DNA from: Legionella sp. W10-070
Lineage (GTDB): Bacteria; Pseudomonadota; Gammaproteobacteria; Legionellales; Legionellaceae
Reading direction: 5' to 3'
Assembly (NCBI RefSeq): GCF_900640175.1
Contig: NZ_CAAAJC010000010.1
Span: 48,227 to 112,226, forward strand
Length of the DNA: 64,000 nt
Shown here: positions 7,406 to 18,076 of the stretch, one piece after another
Layout: the number at the start of each line of letters is the position of its first letter
Numbering within the stretch: position 1 is the stretch's first letter
Notes under the pieces: generated by a model
Database searches by the model: none
What the model was told of the DNA's origin: nothing
The model's input: only the letters and a program-made list of their open reading frames with translations
Program-made: the position numbers and the translations under genes

Positions 7406-10069
7406 TTAATGTGTTACAGGATTGGGTTTATCACTATCAATACCATAACGTTTCATTGCATCAATTATTATTGATTTAGGTAACTCGCCTTGTTGAACCA
7501 GGGCATCTAATGCAGCTAAAACAATAAATTTGGCATCAACTTCAAAGAAATGGCGCAAGCGCTGACGTGTGTCGCTACGGCCATAACCATCCGTCCCCAA
7601 CGTAGTAAACGGCGCAGAGATAAAGGGTCTAATTTGTTCAGCATAGATACGCATATAATCCGTTGCGGCAATCACCGGTCCCTTTCGGCCAGTAAGCAGT
7701 TTACTGACATAACTTTGCCCAGGAGTACTCTCAGGATGCATGCGATTATGCCGTTCGACATCTAACCCATCTCGTCTTAATTCATTAAAACTTGTCACAC
7801 TCCAAATATCTGCAGTTACCTTAAAGTCTTCCTTAAGCATTTTTGCTGCAGTAATGACTTCTCGCAGGATGGTGCCGCTACCCATTAATTGAACATGGTG
7901 TTTGCCTTGCTTATCGCTTTTTTGCAATAAATACATCCCTTTTATAATGCCTTCTTCCACGCCTGCCGGCATCTCAGGATGAGAATAATTTTCATTCATA
8001 ACGGTAATGTAATAAAAAACATTATCTTGCTTTTCATACATCCGATACAAACCATGCTGGATAATCACCGCCAATTCATAAGCATAGGTCGGATCATAAG
8101 CAACGCAGTTAGGAATAGTCGAGGCCATGATAAGACTATGGCCGTCTTGATGCTGTAGACCTTCGCCAGCCAAAGTCGTTCGACCTGCAGTACCCCCTAA
8201 TAAAAAGCCGCGAGCCTGCATATCACCAGCAGCCCAAGCCAAATCACCAATACGCTGGAAACCAAACATAGAGTAATAAATATAGAAAGGAATCATTGCC
8301 AATTTATTGGAACTATAGGAGGTAGCAGCCGCTATCCATGAGCAAAACGCACCTGCTTCATTAATTCCTTCTTCCAGAATTTGGCCATCTTTAGCTTCGC
8401 GATAATACATCACCTGCTCGTGATCAACAGGCGTATATAACTGCCCTACTGGTGAATAGATACCAATTTGGCGGAACAAACCTTCCATCCCGAAGGTACG
8501 GCATTCATCTGGAACAATGGGAACAATTCTCGCTCCCAGCGCTTTATCTTTAAGTAAAACAGAAAGGAGGCGTACAAAAGCCATCGTTGTAGAGATTTCG
8601 CGCTCTCCTGTACTTTGGAGCAAGGCTGAAAAAGCGGATAACGCTGGAATTGTTAGAGGTTCAAACTTACTGGTACGCGCTGGCAAATAGCCACCCAACG
8701 CCTCTCGCTGTTTTCGCAAATACTGAATTTCCGGACTTTGATCATCGGGACGATAGAATGGAATTTCTGTTATTTTGTCGTCGCTAACAGGAATACTAAA
8801 TCGGTCTCTGAATGCCCGTAACTGCTCAATAGACATTTTCTTCTGTTGATGTGTAATGTTTTGACCTTCACCAGCAGCTCCCATACCATAACCCTTGATT
8901 GTTTTAGCAAGAATTATCGTAGGACTTCCTTGGTGCTCAACAGCCTGGGCATAGGCAGCATACACTTTTTGCGGATCATGGCCTCCACGATTTAAGCGCC
9001 ATATTTCCTCATCAGTCATATTTTCGACCATTTTTTTAAGCTCTGGGTATTGGCCAAAAAAATGCTCGCGAACATAAGCACCATCATTTGCTTTATAAGC
9101 CTGATAGTCACCGTCCACACATTCTTCCATCCGCTTTTGCATGATTCCTTTGTCATCACGTGCAAATAATGGATCCCAACGTCCGCCCCATATCACTTTG
9201 ATGACATTCCAGCCAGCACCGCGGAATAATCCTTCAAGCTCCTGGATAATTTTGCCGTTACCCCGTACCGGCCCATCAAGACGCTGTAAATTACAGTTAA
9301 CTACAAAAATTAAATTATCCAGTTTTTCCCTGGCAGCAATTGTTAAAGCACCTACTGATTCAGGTTCATCCATTTCACCATCACCAAGAAATGCCCAGAC
9401 TTTACGTCCTTGCGCCTGGATTAAACCGCGGTTTTCAAGATACTTAAGGAATCGTGCCTGATAAATAGCCTGTAGAGGGCCTAACCCCATGGAAACAGTA
9501 GGAAATTGCCAGAAGTCCCCCATAAGCCAGGGATGAGGATAAGATGAAAGCCCATTCACCTCTACTTCTTGCCTGAACTTATCCAGTTGTTGCTCTGTCA
9601 GCCTGCCTTCAAGAAATGCGCGCGCATAAATTCCAGGTGAAGAATGTCCTTGAAAATAAACCAAATCCCCACCATTGTTTCCTTCCGCTCCCTTAAAAAA
9701 ATAATTAAATCCTGTTTCATACAAGGTCGATGAGGAAGCATAAGAAGCAATATGCCCTCCCAACTCAGGGGCATATTTACCTGCTCTCAAAACCATAGCC
9801 ACCGCATTCCAACGAATCAATGCACTGATCCGTTTGCCAATGCCTTCATCGGGGGGCATCAGTTTTTCTTCATATGGTTTAATTGTATTGCGATAAGGAG
9901 TATTAATTGAGCTTCCGAGCTTCACACCTTCCGCACCGGCCTTTTTCACAAGCTCCTGCAAAAGAAATGCAGCACGCTCATTCCCATCAGTGGAAAGCAC
10001 AGCCTGCAAGGCATCTAGCCATTCACGTGTTTCAGTTGGATCGATATCGTTACTATTTTCATATAACAT
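7406..10069 (-). CDS. aceE: pyruvate dehydrogenase E1, homodimeric type
   Basis: E1 decarboxylates pyruvate with thiamine diphosphate and reductively acetylates the lipoyl groups of E2. Its 887 residues match AceE-type homodimeric E1 and not the alpha/beta form. The thiamine motif begins with GDGEMDEPES, and about 27 residues on reads VNCNLQRLDG. Other family stretches are HSSPGIYARAFLEGRL and GRTTLAGEGLQHQDG. The ATG at 10069 has GAGGAA 6 bases upstream. It is first in aceE-aceF-lpdA, but the lipoprotein gene only 25 bases upstream leaves little room for a separate promoter. Confidence 0.97.
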   Translation of the reverse strand: MLYENSNDIDPTETREWLDALQAVLSTDGNERAAFLLQELVKKAGAEGVKLGSSINTPYRNTIKPYEEKLMPPDEGIGKRISALIRWNAVAMVLRAGKYAPELGGHIASYASSSTLYETGFNYFFKGAEGNNGGDLVYFQGHSSPGIYARAFLEGRLTEQQLDKFRQEVEVNGLSSYPHPWLMGDFWQFPTVSMGLGPLQAIYQARFLKYLENRGLIQAQGRKVWAFLGDGEMDEPESVGALTIAAREKLDNLIFVVNCNLQRLDGPVRGNGKIIQELEGLFRGAGWNVIKVIWGGRWDPLFARDDKGIMQKRMEECVDGDYQAYKANDGAYVREHFFGQYPELKKMVENMTDEEIWRLNRGGHDPQKVYAAYAQAVEHQGSPTIILAKTIKGYGMGAAGEGQNITHQQKKMSIEQLRAFRDRFSIPVSDDKITEIPFYRPDDQSPEIQYLRKQREALGGYLPARTSKFEPLTIPALSAFSALLQSTGEREISTTMAFVRLLSVLLKDKALGARIVPIVPDECRTFGMEGLFRQIGIYSPVGQLYTPVDHEQVMYYREAKDGQILEEGINEAGAFCSWIAAATSYSSNKLAMIPFYIYYSMFGFQRIGDLAWAAGDMQARGFLLGGTAGRTTLAGEGLQHQDGHSLIMASTIPNCVAYDPTYAYELAVIIQHGLYRMYEKQDNVFYYITVMNENYSHPEMPAGVEEGIIKGMYLLQKSDKQGKHHVQLMGSGTILREVITAAKMLKEDFKVTADIWSVTSFNELRRDGLDVERHNRMHPESTPGQSYVSKLLTGRKGPVIAATDYMRIYAEQIRPFISAPFTTLGTDGYGRSDTRQRLRHFFEVDAKFIVLAALDALVQQGELPKSIIIDAMKRYGIDSDKPNPVTH

Positions 10070-10094
10070 GAATGTTCCTCATTATTTCAGGATC

Positions 10095-10475
10095 TCAGCG
10101 GCAACCTGGCGCAACTCGCAGGCTTTTATAAACCATTCCACTACAAGCCTGCATGCAAACCTGATAATCCGCCTGGCAATTACAAGTAGTTTTGCGGCAT
10201 TGTAGTGGATCACGGAAGGAATTCAACTGAAGTGTGAGAAATTCTCCTTTAACACAAACCTCATGTTTATAATGGTTGTATTTTTTTATCGCTGATTTAT
10301 TAGAAAAAGAACAGCATTGAGGGCAATTATTACGACAAGCCTGCTTGCAACTAGCGGCCTTGTTTTGACAAGATACCTGACAGGCAGCTATTTTATTCTT
10401 TTCCTGAACCGTCATGGTATGAATACAGGAAACAAGAAAAACACTCGCTAAAAGCAACGTAATAATTTTAATCAT
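10095..10475 (-). CDS. Cys-rich lipoprotein of unknown function
   Basis: This 126-residue protein has a short hydrophobic leader and a lipobox LVSC, placing the lipidated cysteine at residue 17. The mature part holds about 15 further cysteines in CxxxC-type clusters (for example ACQVSCQNK, CRNNCPQCC, CNCQADYQVCMQAC). This suggests several disulfides or a metal site in the periplasm. I do not recognise the family. It is followed after 25 bases by aceE and preceded at 66 bases by the AmpE-like gene, all on one strand. Confidence 0.75.
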   Translation of the reverse strand: MIKIITLLLASVFLVSCIHTMTVQEKNKIAACQVSCQNKAASCKQACRNNCPQCCSFSNKSAIKKYNHYKHEVCVKGEFLTLQLNSFRDPLQCRKTTCNCQADYQVCMQACSGMVYKSLRVAPGCR

Positions 10476-10541
10476 AATTAATTCATCAGTTTGTTATTAA
10501 ATTCCGTTTTAAGAAACTCTGACCGCCCCTGTGTATACAAC

Positions 10542-11294
10542 TTATAACCAGGCAACCAAAGTAAATAATGCCAGGAAAACCAAGTAAACTATTAACGCAT
10601 ATTCTACAAGATTTTCTGCATAAGGCATTTGTATGACTTCCATTTCATCCGTTTTGGCGGCAAGCAGTCCTCCCTGACTAAGCAATAAATAATTTTTATC
10701 AGGCGAGGCAAAAAACATCCCTATCCAAAAGCGTATTCCTTTTTGAAAATTGCCCACCAACAAATAAAGAAGCACAGTAAGCCTTGCAGGAACCCAATCA
10801 AGGAGATCTGTAAGCATCTGAGCAAGCCTGGTAGTTAATGATTGTGTTCTGGATAGAGAAATCAAGCGGTAAACAAGAACCCCCAAAGGACCAGCTGCTA
10901 TATACCAGAAAATTACAGCGAAAAGCCCACCGTTAACTTTTGCAAAATAATTACCAGTTATTACTTCATCCTCACCTTCTTCACCCTCTCTAACAGGATA
11001 AAAAGGATTTTCAGGACCAAGGCAATAATAAAAAATTACTAAATGGAGTAACAAACCAACGAATCCAAACAGCCAATGACCCAAAATAGCCAACACCAAC
11101 CAGGTCAGCAAGAGCAACGGCAATACAACAGCAGATAAAATAAAAATTTCACTGAATAAAGAGATTTCAGTTTTTGGCAATCTCTGACTAATGCCGGTAA
11201 AATAAGACGAAAACCAATGAAATCGACTATGAGATATCCTATGAATCAAAAAACGTTCGCTCAATAAACAAAGGACGATAACTAATAATTTCAT
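10542..11294 (-). CDS. ampE: AmpE-like inner-membrane protein
   Basis: The 250-residue membrane protein opens with a helix followed by SERFLIHRISHSRFHWF, like AmpE/CobD-related proteins. Four or five hydrophobic stretches are visible, plus a FYPVREGEEGEDEV loop and NGGLFAVIFWYIAAGPLGVLVYRL, which resembles the conserved AmpE core. AmpE is a putative sensor in AmpD/AmpC beta-lactamase induction, but its biochemistry is unclear. No ampD lies next to it here. It starts 2 bases after the antiporter ends, so translation may be coupled. Confidence 0.72.
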   Translation of the reverse strand: MKLLVIVLCLLSERFLIHRISHSRFHWFSSYFTGISQRLPKTEISLFSEIFILSAVVLPLLLLTWLVLAILGHWLFGFVGLLLHLVIFYYCLGPENPFYPVREGEEGEDEVITGNYFAKVNGGLFAVIFWYIAAGPLGVLVYRLISLSRTQSLTTRLAQMLTDLLDWVPARLTVLLYLLVGNFQKGIRFWIGMFFASPDKNYLLLSQGGLLAAKTDEMEVIQMPYAENLVEYALIVYLVFLALFTLVAWL

Positions 11295-11296
11295 TT

Positions 11297-12466
11297 CTAA
11301 TCCTTACGCATTTTATCAGACAAAGCGATTGGTGTCGGGTACTTCAACACAACCAGGTAAGAGGAAACAATAAAGGTCAGAATAGTTGTGGCTTGTATAA
11401 GATTTGCCGCCACTTCCGAAATTAGCCTGGTGCTTAATGCAATACTTGCCACCAAAAGAGAAAATTCGCTTGCCTGACCTAAACGTAAACCGACTTCCCT
11501 CGCTACAGGTTTTTTTTCACCCGCCCTTGATAATAGAAAATTAAATAGTAGTGGCTTAATCAGTAACATTAAAAACGCCAATATACAAGCTGGTATGACC
11601 ACCTGGGCTCCAAAACTAAAATTAAAGGTAGCACCAATTGAAAAGAAAAACATTACCAGAAAAAAATCGCGCAAAGGTTTCAGGCTTTCGGCTATATAAA
11701 GAGAAATGGGACTCGACGCCAAAGCTACACCCGCTACAAAAGCCCCTATATCTTCAGATAATCCGAGCTTCTGTGCAAGAAATGACATTCCCAAGCACCA
11801 GCCAATTGACAGCAGAAAAACATACTCCTGAGTTCTATCAAAACGAGCCAGTAATTTTACAAGAACATACCGTTCTACGGCGAACCCAAAAAGCGTGAGT
11901 CCGGGTAAAGCAAGTCCTACCAAAATCAAATCATTCCAGGAAAAACCCGCCCCCTGTGCGCCGTTAATAAGAATTAACACAATAATAGCAATAACGTCTT
12001 GCATCAGGAGAACACTTATCATGACCTCACCAGTATGTTGATGATGCAAAATTGTTGTGGGTAACAGCTTTAATCCAATGATGGTACTTGAAAACATCAT
12101 TGCCGCCCCCAAAATCATCGACTCGGTAACGCTCAAGCCGAACCAACGCCCTATCAGGTAGGCAATAACGGCAAATAACACTGAACTTACGATAGCAATC
12201 CAGGTTATTTTTCTTAGCATATGCACGAGGTTTTGAGGCTGGAGATGCAGACCTAACAAGAAAAGCAGAAATACGATGCCAATATCTCCTACCTGCTGGA
12301 CTACGCTGATATCTGAAACCAGCCTTAACCCCCATGGACCTAGAGCAGCACCCAATAAAATATACGCAACAAGTAGAGATTGCTTGGTATATAAAACTAT
12401 AGTTGAAAATACAGCTGCGCCTGCAAAAATTAAAAATATGGTATAAAAAACTGCCCCGGTATGCAT
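11297..12466 (-). CDS. CPA2 family monovalent cation:proton antiporter, no TrkA-N domain
   Basis: The 389 residues form about 11-12 membrane helices of the Na+/H+ exchanger fold. Family features include LGAALGPWGLRLV near the N-terminus, FSSTIIGLKLLP, and AFVAGVALASSPIS. KefB/KefC proteins carry a cytosolic TrkA-N (NAD-binding) domain after the membrane part; here the protein stops right after the last helices with a short charged tail. It is therefore a membrane-domain-only member, likely exchanging K+ or Na+ for H+. Its stop is 2 bases from the AmpE-like start. Confidence 0.85.
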   Translation of the reverse strand: MHTGAVFYTIFLIFAGAAVFSTIVLYTKQSLLVAYILLGAALGPWGLRLVSDISVVQQVGDIGIVFLLFLLGLHLQPQNLVHMLRKITWIAIVSSVLFAVIAYLIGRWFGLSVTESMILGAAMMFSSTIIGLKLLPTTILHHQHTGEVMISVLLMQDVIAIIVLILINGAQGAGFSWNDLILVGLALPGLTLFGFAVERYVLVKLLARFDRTQEYVFLLSIGWCLGMSFLAQKLGLSEDIGAFVAGVALASSPISLYIAESLKPLRDFFLVMFFFSIGATFNFSFGAQVVIPACILAFLMLLIKPLLFNFLLSRAGEKKPVAREVGLRLGQASEFSLLVASIALSTRLISEVAANLIQATTILTFIVSSYLVVLKYPTPIALSDKMRKD

Positions 12467-12731
12467 AAGCTTTATGCCTCAAAAATCTAATCAACAACGG
12501 TATTATCAGCCTATCAGATAGACGAATCTCTTCTCATTTACCTCTCGACGCCTTAAATTTGGTAGCCCCAATTTTGAGAGGCTCAGACTCTGTACACTTA
12601 TTTTTATCAACTGCAAATTGAGATTAATTTGATCAAAACGTCGCTTCGTTAAAAGATAAATGTACAGCGCGCCTAGAATACCACATATTAGTCCTATTCA
12701 ACTATTTGAAAACTGTCATAATCTAATTTTG

Positions 12732-13721
12732 TTAATGGTAACCTTCCTGTGATTTACCACGAAATACATGATAGGCATAACTGGTATAAGCTAATAAAAT
12801 CGGCAATATAATAACAACACCCACCAAAATGAAGATTAACGTGGAATCAGGAGCAGCCCCTTCCCAAATTGTAATTTCATGAGGAATCAAATAAGGGTAA
12901 ACGCTAATTGCAATTCCTGTATAAGAACACAGGAATATAATGATACTATAAAAAAAAGGTTTAACCTCATGATTTTTTGATAAATTTTTCCATGTTAATA
13001 CAATCATAAACGCTGTAACAAGAGGCAAAGGAGATAAAAGCAGCATATTGGGAAAGCTATACCAGCGACTAAATATTTCAGGGTTGTGCAAGGGGGTCCA
13101 AATGCTCACAAAAACCAAAAAAATACTCACCAATACCAATAGTCCCTTTGCAAGATGCCTCATTTTCCTCTGTAATTGGGACTCACTTTTTATAATCATC
13201 CAGGTAGCACCCAATAAGCCGTAACCACATATTAACGCGATCCCTGTAAGCAGACTGAATGGTGTTAGCCAATCGGTCTCATTAATCGTCAATGCCCCTT
13301 TATCAATTGGAAACCCTTGAACAAAACACCCCAGTACCACTCCCTGAAAAAAGGCAGCAGCAATAGAACTGATAGCAAATGACCAGTTCCATAAAGGTTT
13401 GGTTCGCTCTGCCTTGAAACGAAATTCAAAACAGACTCCTCTGAAAATTAACGCAATTAACATCAGCATCAGAGGCATATAAAGGATAGGAAGCAATAAG
13501 CCATATACAATAGGAAACGCACCATATAACATGGCGCCACCAAAAACCAGCCAGGTCTCATTGCCATCCCACACAGGCGCAATAGAGTTCATCATTTGAT
13601 CCCGTTCACGCTCACTTTCCGTGAAAGGAAATAAAATACCGATCCCTAAATCAAAACCGTCCAAAATAACATACATTATGATAATGAAGGCTAAGATGCC
13701 TGCAAATATAAAAGGAAGCAT
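12732..13721 (-). CDS. cydB: cytochrome bd-type quinol oxidase subunit II
   Basis: Subunit II of the membrane quinol oxidase that reduces oxygen to water at low oxygen and resists cyanide and nitric oxide. The 329 residues contain the family start region FDLGIGILFPF, then SIAPVWDGNETWLVFGGAMLYGAFP, and about 8 membrane helices. Its ATG at 13721 shares one base with the end of cydA, showing translational coupling. No separate cydX-sized gene could be picked out downstream with confidence. Confidence 0.95.
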   Translation of the reverse strand: MLPFIFAGILAFIIIMYVILDGFDLGIGILFPFTESERERDQMMNSIAPVWDGNETWLVFGGAMLYGAFPIVYGLLLPILYMPLMLMLIALIFRGVCFEFRFKAERTKPLWNWSFAISSIAAAFFQGVVLGCFVQGFPIDKGALTINETDWLTPFSLLTGIALICGYGLLGATWMIIKSESQLQRKMRHLAKGLLVLVSIFLVFVSIWTPLHNPEIFSRWYSFPNMLLLSPLPLVTAFMIVLTWKNLSKNHEVKPFFYSIIIFLCSYTGIAISVYPYLIPHEITIWEGAAPDSTLIFILVGVVIILPILLAYTSYAYHVFRGKSQEGYH

Positions 13722-15085
13722 TATTTTTTTTCTCCCCTGTTGTCTGTCATATATTGGAATGAATGATGCTCAACTTCATGGCTTGCCATCGGTCCGCGAC
13801 GGATAGTTTTCATCAGGTAATAGAGATAAAAACTAAAGACAATCCCATAAGCAAGGATTAAAAGTGTCAACGAAATAATCACTTCTTCCATTCCTATCGC
13901 AGACACAGCCTCTTTTGTTCGCATCAGATTGTAGACTACCCATGGCTGACGTCCTATTTCAGCAGTTAACCACCCGGCAATAGTCGCCACAAATCCCAAA
14001 GGAGCCATAAAAAGGCATAATTGATGAAATTTTCTTGAAGTGTAAAATGTTTGGCGAAAACGCAGAAATAAAGCAATCAACGTCGTAGCTAACATTAATA
14101 GCCCTATGCCTACCATGATTCTGAAAGAAAAAAAGACCGGAGCAACCAAAGGCTGGTCAGCTCGGCTTACTGATTTCAAGCCAATCATCTCCCCTTCCAG
14201 CTCATGGGTATTAAGTAGACTTGCCAGTTTAGGGATCTCCAGGGTGTAATTATTTTTCTGTTCTACCTGAGACGGCCATGCAAAGATCAAAAATGGCGCC
14301 CCACGCTGTGTTTCCCAAACCCCTTCCATCGCGGCAGTTTTAAGCGGCTGATATTGATGCACAGCGAGTCCCACAGTATCCCCCATATACATCTGGGCAG
14401 GAACCACAATTAATGCAGCCCACATGGCAAAGGAAAGACATTTCTGAGCCACATCAATGTGCCTGTTTTTCAGAAGAAAATAGCTGGAAACAGCCGCTAT
14501 CACAAAAGAGGTGGTTGTATAAGAGGCCAATAACATATGAATCATTCGAGGAATAAAAACAGGATTAAACAGAGCATCCCACCAACTGGAAACAATATAT
14601 TGCCCGTTTTCTATTTCATATCCGGACGGTACCTGCATCCAGGAATTAGCCGATAAAATCCAGAAAGCAGAAATTGTGGTGCCTATTGCCACCAGTAAAG
14701 TCGCTAAAAAATGTAAATTTCGGGGCACTTTATTCCAACCAAATAGCATCACGCCCAAAAACCCGGCTTCAAGGAAAAAAGCAGTCAGCGTCTCATAAGC
14801 AAACAAGGCACCCAGAACATTTCCAAAACGAGTGATGAAAGGCCCGAAGTTAGTTCCTATTTGATAAGCTAAAACGATGCCTGAGACCACGCCCATACCG
14901 AAAGTCAACGCAAAAATCTTCGTCCAGAACTTACAGATTTTTAAGTAAATGTTTTTTTGCGTTTTAAGCCATACGCCTTCCATGATAACCAGGAATATCG
15001 CCAGACCCAAATTAAGCGTTGGGAAAAGAATATGGAACCCTATGCTGAAAGCGAACTGTACTCTTGATAGAATTTCTACAATCAT
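13721..15085 (-). CDS. cydA: cytochrome bd-type quinol oxidase subunit I, short Q-loop (CioA-like)
   Basis: Subunit I carries the heme b558, b595 and d sites and the quinol site. The 454 residues include LSRVQFAFSIGFHILFP near the N-terminus with its heme-ligand histidine, and GRQPWVVYNLMRT, a CydA/CioA signature. At 454 residues it lacks the long Q-loop insertion of E. coli CydA (about 520), which points to the cyanide-insensitive oxidase (CioA) subgroup. cydA-cydB form a two-gene operon read away from the MFS gene. Confidence 0.94.
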   Translation of the reverse strand: MIVEILSRVQFAFSIGFHILFPTLNLGLAIFLVIMEGVWLKTQKNIYLKICKFWTKIFALTFGMGVVSGIVLAYQIGTNFGPFITRFGNVLGALFAYETLTAFFLEAGFLGVMLFGWNKVPRNLHFLATLLVAIGTTISAFWILSANSWMQVPSGYEIENGQYIVSSWWDALFNPVFIPRMIHMLLASYTTTSFVIAAVSSYFLLKNRHIDVAQKCLSFAMWAALIVVPAQMYMGDTVGLAVHQYQPLKTAAMEGVWETQRGAPFLIFAWPSQVEQKNNYTLEIPKLASLLNTHELEGEMIGLKSVSRADQPLVAPVFFSFRIMVGIGLLMLATTLIALFLRFRQTFYTSRKFHQLCLFMAPLGFVATIAGWLTAEIGRQPWVVYNLMRTKEAVSAIGMEEVIISLTLLILAYGIVFSFYLYYLMKTIRRGPMASHEVEHHSFQYMTDNRGEKK

Positions 15086-15407
15086 ATAACCACCCTCAAA
15101 AATGGTAATACATCAGAAATGATCAGCAGCGGTACTGTCCACCTGAAAAAGCTAGGTTATTGTAAGTTAGAAACTTTTGTCCACTGGGTTCCAATAAACT
15201 ATCATGTTAATTTTAGATTTACCACTAATGATATTAATTTGGCGGCGATTAAAACTGCGGTTTTTCCTTGAAAGTCATAACCCCCTTACTTTAGATACAG
15301 AATAGACAATAAGTAATCAAGATGATAATATTTTTAATTTGGCTTCTTGCATGATTGTCGAATTGCAATAGTCACCTTGATTTCAAAGTTCAGGAGTTAA
15401 ACAATCG
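15086..15407. other. divergent intergenic region between cydAB and MFS gene
   Basis: These 322 bases separate divergently read genes and must hold both promoters. The only structure I can name is repeat copy 2 at 15241-15275. A ribosome site (AGGAG, 15391-15395) precedes the MFS gene. Confidence 0.55.
15241..15275 (+). repeat. GATTAAAACTGCGG dispersed repeat, copy 2 (long form)
   Basis: The sequence runs GGCGGCGATTAAAACTGCGG then TTTTTCCTTGAAAG. This is the fullest single-arm copy in the window and matches the right arm of the inverted-repeat copy at 21245-21323 and the diverged copy at 34121. Confidence 0.65.
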
Positions 15408-16706
15408 ATGGATTTAAGCAGCACGCAACCTGCCTCCCCTAATAATACCCGCCTTAAATACCTGTTACCCTGGATCGTATGGGGTCTGGGCTGTCTATTC
15501 TATTTCTACGAATGTTTGCTTCAAGTATCACCCAGTGTTATGAGCTCTGAACTTATGCATGATTTTAGCGTCACCAGCCAGACGCTTGGTATTTTGTCAG
15601 GCGTTTATTTTTACTCTTATGCTGCCATGCAATTACCTGGCGGTGTATTGATGGATTATTTTGGACCTCAACGCCTGTTAACAATAGCGACTTCGATTTG
15701 TGCTGTCAGCACAATTTTCTTTGGTCTTACTGACAGTTTTATTATGGCTTGTCTGGCCCGTTTAATGATTGGTTTCGGCTCAGCGTTTGCTGCGGTTGGT
15801 ACAATGAAATTGGCAGCCAACTGGTTTCCTGCCCAACGCTTTGCTTTGTTAACAGGAATGATGGTCACAATTGGCATGCTGGGAGCAATTGGCGGAGAAG
15901 CTCCTTTAGCGTTATTAATTGACAACTTTGGCTGGCGGCATAGCATGATTATCATGGGTTGCGTCGGAATCGTGCTGGCAATATTAATTACAACAATTGC
16001 CAAAGATTCCCCAGGCAAAACCCATGAGAGTCACGTACATGAAGAGGAGCCTGTGTTAGCCAGCTTGCTGACTATTATAAGAAACAGGCAATTATGGCTG
16101 GTCGCCGCTTATGGCGGGTTAATGTATATGACAACGCCGGTATTTTGTGGATTATGGGGTGTTCCCTTTTTAATGTTCAAAATGGATCTTGCAAAAACGA
16201 CTGCTGCAAACTATATTTCCCTGGTTTTTGTCGGCTGGGCGATAGCCAGTCCTCTGTGGGGAATTATTTCCAACCGTATCGGCTTACGTAAACCTCCCAT
16301 GTATATAGGGAGCGTCGGTGCATTGATGACATCCCTGGGATTTATCTATTTAAATATTCAGTCTGGTTGGATAATGCAGCTGCTATTGCTTGCTTTCGGT
16401 TTGTTTTCTGCCGGGTTTCTTCCTGCATTTGCTGTTGCTAAGGAGTTATGCAGCAAACGATATGTAGCAACCGGTTTAAGCTTTATGAATATGATGAACA
16501 TGGTTGGCATCGCACTTGCCCAGCCCATTATAGGTTATATCCTGGACAAGATGTGGCAAGGCCAGATAATTAATAATGTACGGGCTTACCCTCTGGAAGC
16601 TTACCATGTTGCCTTGGCTTTATTACCGGCGTGCATTTTAATGTCTTTATTAATTTTACCCCGTATTAAAGAAACGTATTGCCATCCTGTGCAGCGGATA
16701 GCGTAA
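15408..16706 (+). CDS. major facilitator superfamily transporter, Pht-like
   Basis: The 432 residues form 12 membrane helices with a central cytosolic loop (about 203-220, [16 protein letters not shown]). MFS features include the loop [13 protein letters not shown] between helices 2 and 3. The opening [16 protein letters not shown] and the QVSPSVM segment resemble Legionella Pht-family carriers, which import amino acids or nucleosides in the vacuole. The substrate cannot be assigned from sequence. miaB follows 29 bases after the stop. Confidence 0.85.
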   Translation: MDLSSTQPASPNNTRLKYLLPWIVWGLGCLFYFYECLLQVSPSVMSSELMHDFSVTSQTLGILSGVYFYSYAAMQLPGGVLMDYFGPQRLLTIATSICAVSTIFFGLTDSFIMACLARLMIGFGSAFAAVGTMKLAANWFPAQRFALLTGMMVTIGMLGAIGGEAPLALLIDNFGWRHSMIIMGCVGIVLAILITTIAKDSPGKTHESHVHEEEPVLASLLTIIRNRQLWLVAAYGGLMYMTTPVFCGLWGVPFLMFKMDLAKTTAANYISLVFVGWAIASPLWGIISNRIGLRKPPMYIGSVGALMTSLGFIYLNIQSGWIMQLLLLAFGLFSAGFLPAFAVAKELCSKRYVATGLSFMNMMNMVGIALAQPIIGYILDKMWQGQIINNVRAYPLEAYHVALALLPACILMSLLILPRIKETYCHPVQRIA

Positions 16707-16735
16707 TAAACAAGTTTTTAACAGTAGATAAGATT

Positions 16736-18076
16736 ATGGCGAAAAAACTCTATATCAAAACCAACGGTTGCCAGATGAATGAATATGATTCATCTAAAAT
16801 GGCTGAAGTCTTGTTACATTCCCATGGCTTGGAAAAAACGGAACAAGTTGAAGAAGCAGATGTTATTTTGCTAAATACCTGTTCAATTCGCGAAAAAGCC
16901 CAGGAAAAAGTATTCTCTCAATTAGGACAATGGCGAGAGTTTAAGCAGAAAAATCCCCATGTCGTTATAGGTGTTGGGGGTTGTGTGGCCAGTCAGGAAG
17001 GCGCCGATATTATTAAAAGAGCTCCTTTTGTTGATCTGGTTTTTGGTCCCCAGACTCTCCATCGACTACCTGCATTGTTGAATGAGCGATTAAGCACCAA
17101 AAAACCAATTGTCGATATCAGCTTTCCAGAAATTGAAAAGTTTGATCACCTTCCGGCCCCTCGTGCCGAAGGCCCCGTTGCTTTTGTATCTATCATGGAA
17201 GGGTGCAGCAAGTACTGCAGTTATTGTGTTGTCCCTTACACGAGAGGAGAAGAAATTAGTCGGCCTTTTGATGATGTTTTGGCAGAGTGTTATCAGTTGG
17301 CAGAGCAAGGAGTCAGGGAAATTAATCTCCTCGGACAAAACGTTAACGATTATCGAGGTCCAATGAACAATGGGGATATCGCTGATTTAGCGTTACTTAT
17401 TCATTATTTGGCCGCCATTGATGGGATTGGGCGAATTCGTTTTACTACCTCACATCCCCTTGCCTTCTCTGATAACTTAATTAACGCATATGCTGAAGTG
17501 CCTGAACTTGCCAACCATCTGCATCTCCCTGTCCAGAGTGGCTCTGATAAGATTCTTAGCATGATGAAACGTGGATATACAGCGATGGAATTCAAATCAA
17601 AAATCCGTAAATTACGTAAGGTCCGTCCGGATATCCGTCTTTCAACTGATATTATTGTAGGTTTTCCAGGCGAATCTGAAAAAGATTTTCAAGATACCAT
17701 GGATCTGGTTCATGAAATTGGCTTCGATACTTCTTTTAGTTTCATTTATAGCCCACGCCCTGGAACCCCAGCTGCCAACCTGGAAGATGAAACGCCAATG
17801 GAAGTAAAAAAGCAACGGTTGCAAATACTGCAAAACAGACTTCTCTTACAAGCAGCACGTTATAGCCAATCAATGACAGACAGCACTCAACGTATCCTGG
17901 TTACCGGCACATCTAAAAAGAACTCTCAGCAGCTGGCTGGGCGAACTGAATGCAACCGGGTAGTAAATTTTGATGGAACTCCTGCGTTGATCGGCAGATT
18001 TGTTAATGTGCATATCACTGAAGCATTACCAAATTCGCTGCGAGGAAGGCTAGTGGATGAGCTTGTCGCTGAATGA
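16736..18076 (+). CDS. miaB: tRNA-2-methylthio-N6-dimethylallyladenosine synthase
   Basis: MiaB adds a methylthio group to i6A37 in tRNAs reading U-starting codons, using two 4Fe-4S clusters. I start at ATG 16736 ([12 protein letters not shown]), because the longer TTG-started frame overlaps the MFS gene. The 446 residues have N-terminal cluster cysteines Cys12, Cys49 and Cys83, and the radical-SAM triad Cys157/Cys161/Cys164 (GCSKYCSYC). A C-terminal TRAM domain follows (about 380-440). rluD overlaps its stop by 4 bases. Confidence 0.96.
   Translation: MAKKLYIKTNGCQMNEYDSSKMAEVLLHSHGLEKTEQVEEADVILLNTCSIREKAQEKVFSQLGQWREFKQKNPHVVIGVGGCVASQEGADIIKRAPFVDLVFGPQTLHRLPALLNERLSTKKPIVDISFPEIEKFDHLPAPRAEGPVAFVSIMEGCSKYCSYCVVPYTRGEEISRPFDDVLAECYQLAEQGVREINLLGQNVNDYRGPMNNGDIADLALLIHYLAAIDGIGRIRFTTSHPLAFSDNLINAYAEVPELANHLHLPVQSGSDKILSMMKRGYTAMEFKSKIRKLRKVRPDIRLSTDIIVGFPGESEKDFQDTMDLVHEIGFDTSFSFIYSPRPGTPAANLEDETPMEVKKQRLQILQNRLLLQAARYSQSMTDSTQRILVTGTSKKNSQQLAGRTECNRVVNFDGTPALIGRFVNVHITEALPNSLRGRLVDELVAE

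Noticed and set aside
6906..7409. Plus-strand open frame of 167 codons opposite aceF
   Set aside because: It is a shadow of the lipoyl-domain repeats of aceF: low-complexity Ser/Thr with the same repeated pattern as the two lipoyl domains, no ribosome site, and it lies wholly inside a strong gene.
12027..12497. Alternative 156-codon frame overlapping the antiporter
   Set aside because: It overlaps the well-supported antiporter in another frame and shows no family features.
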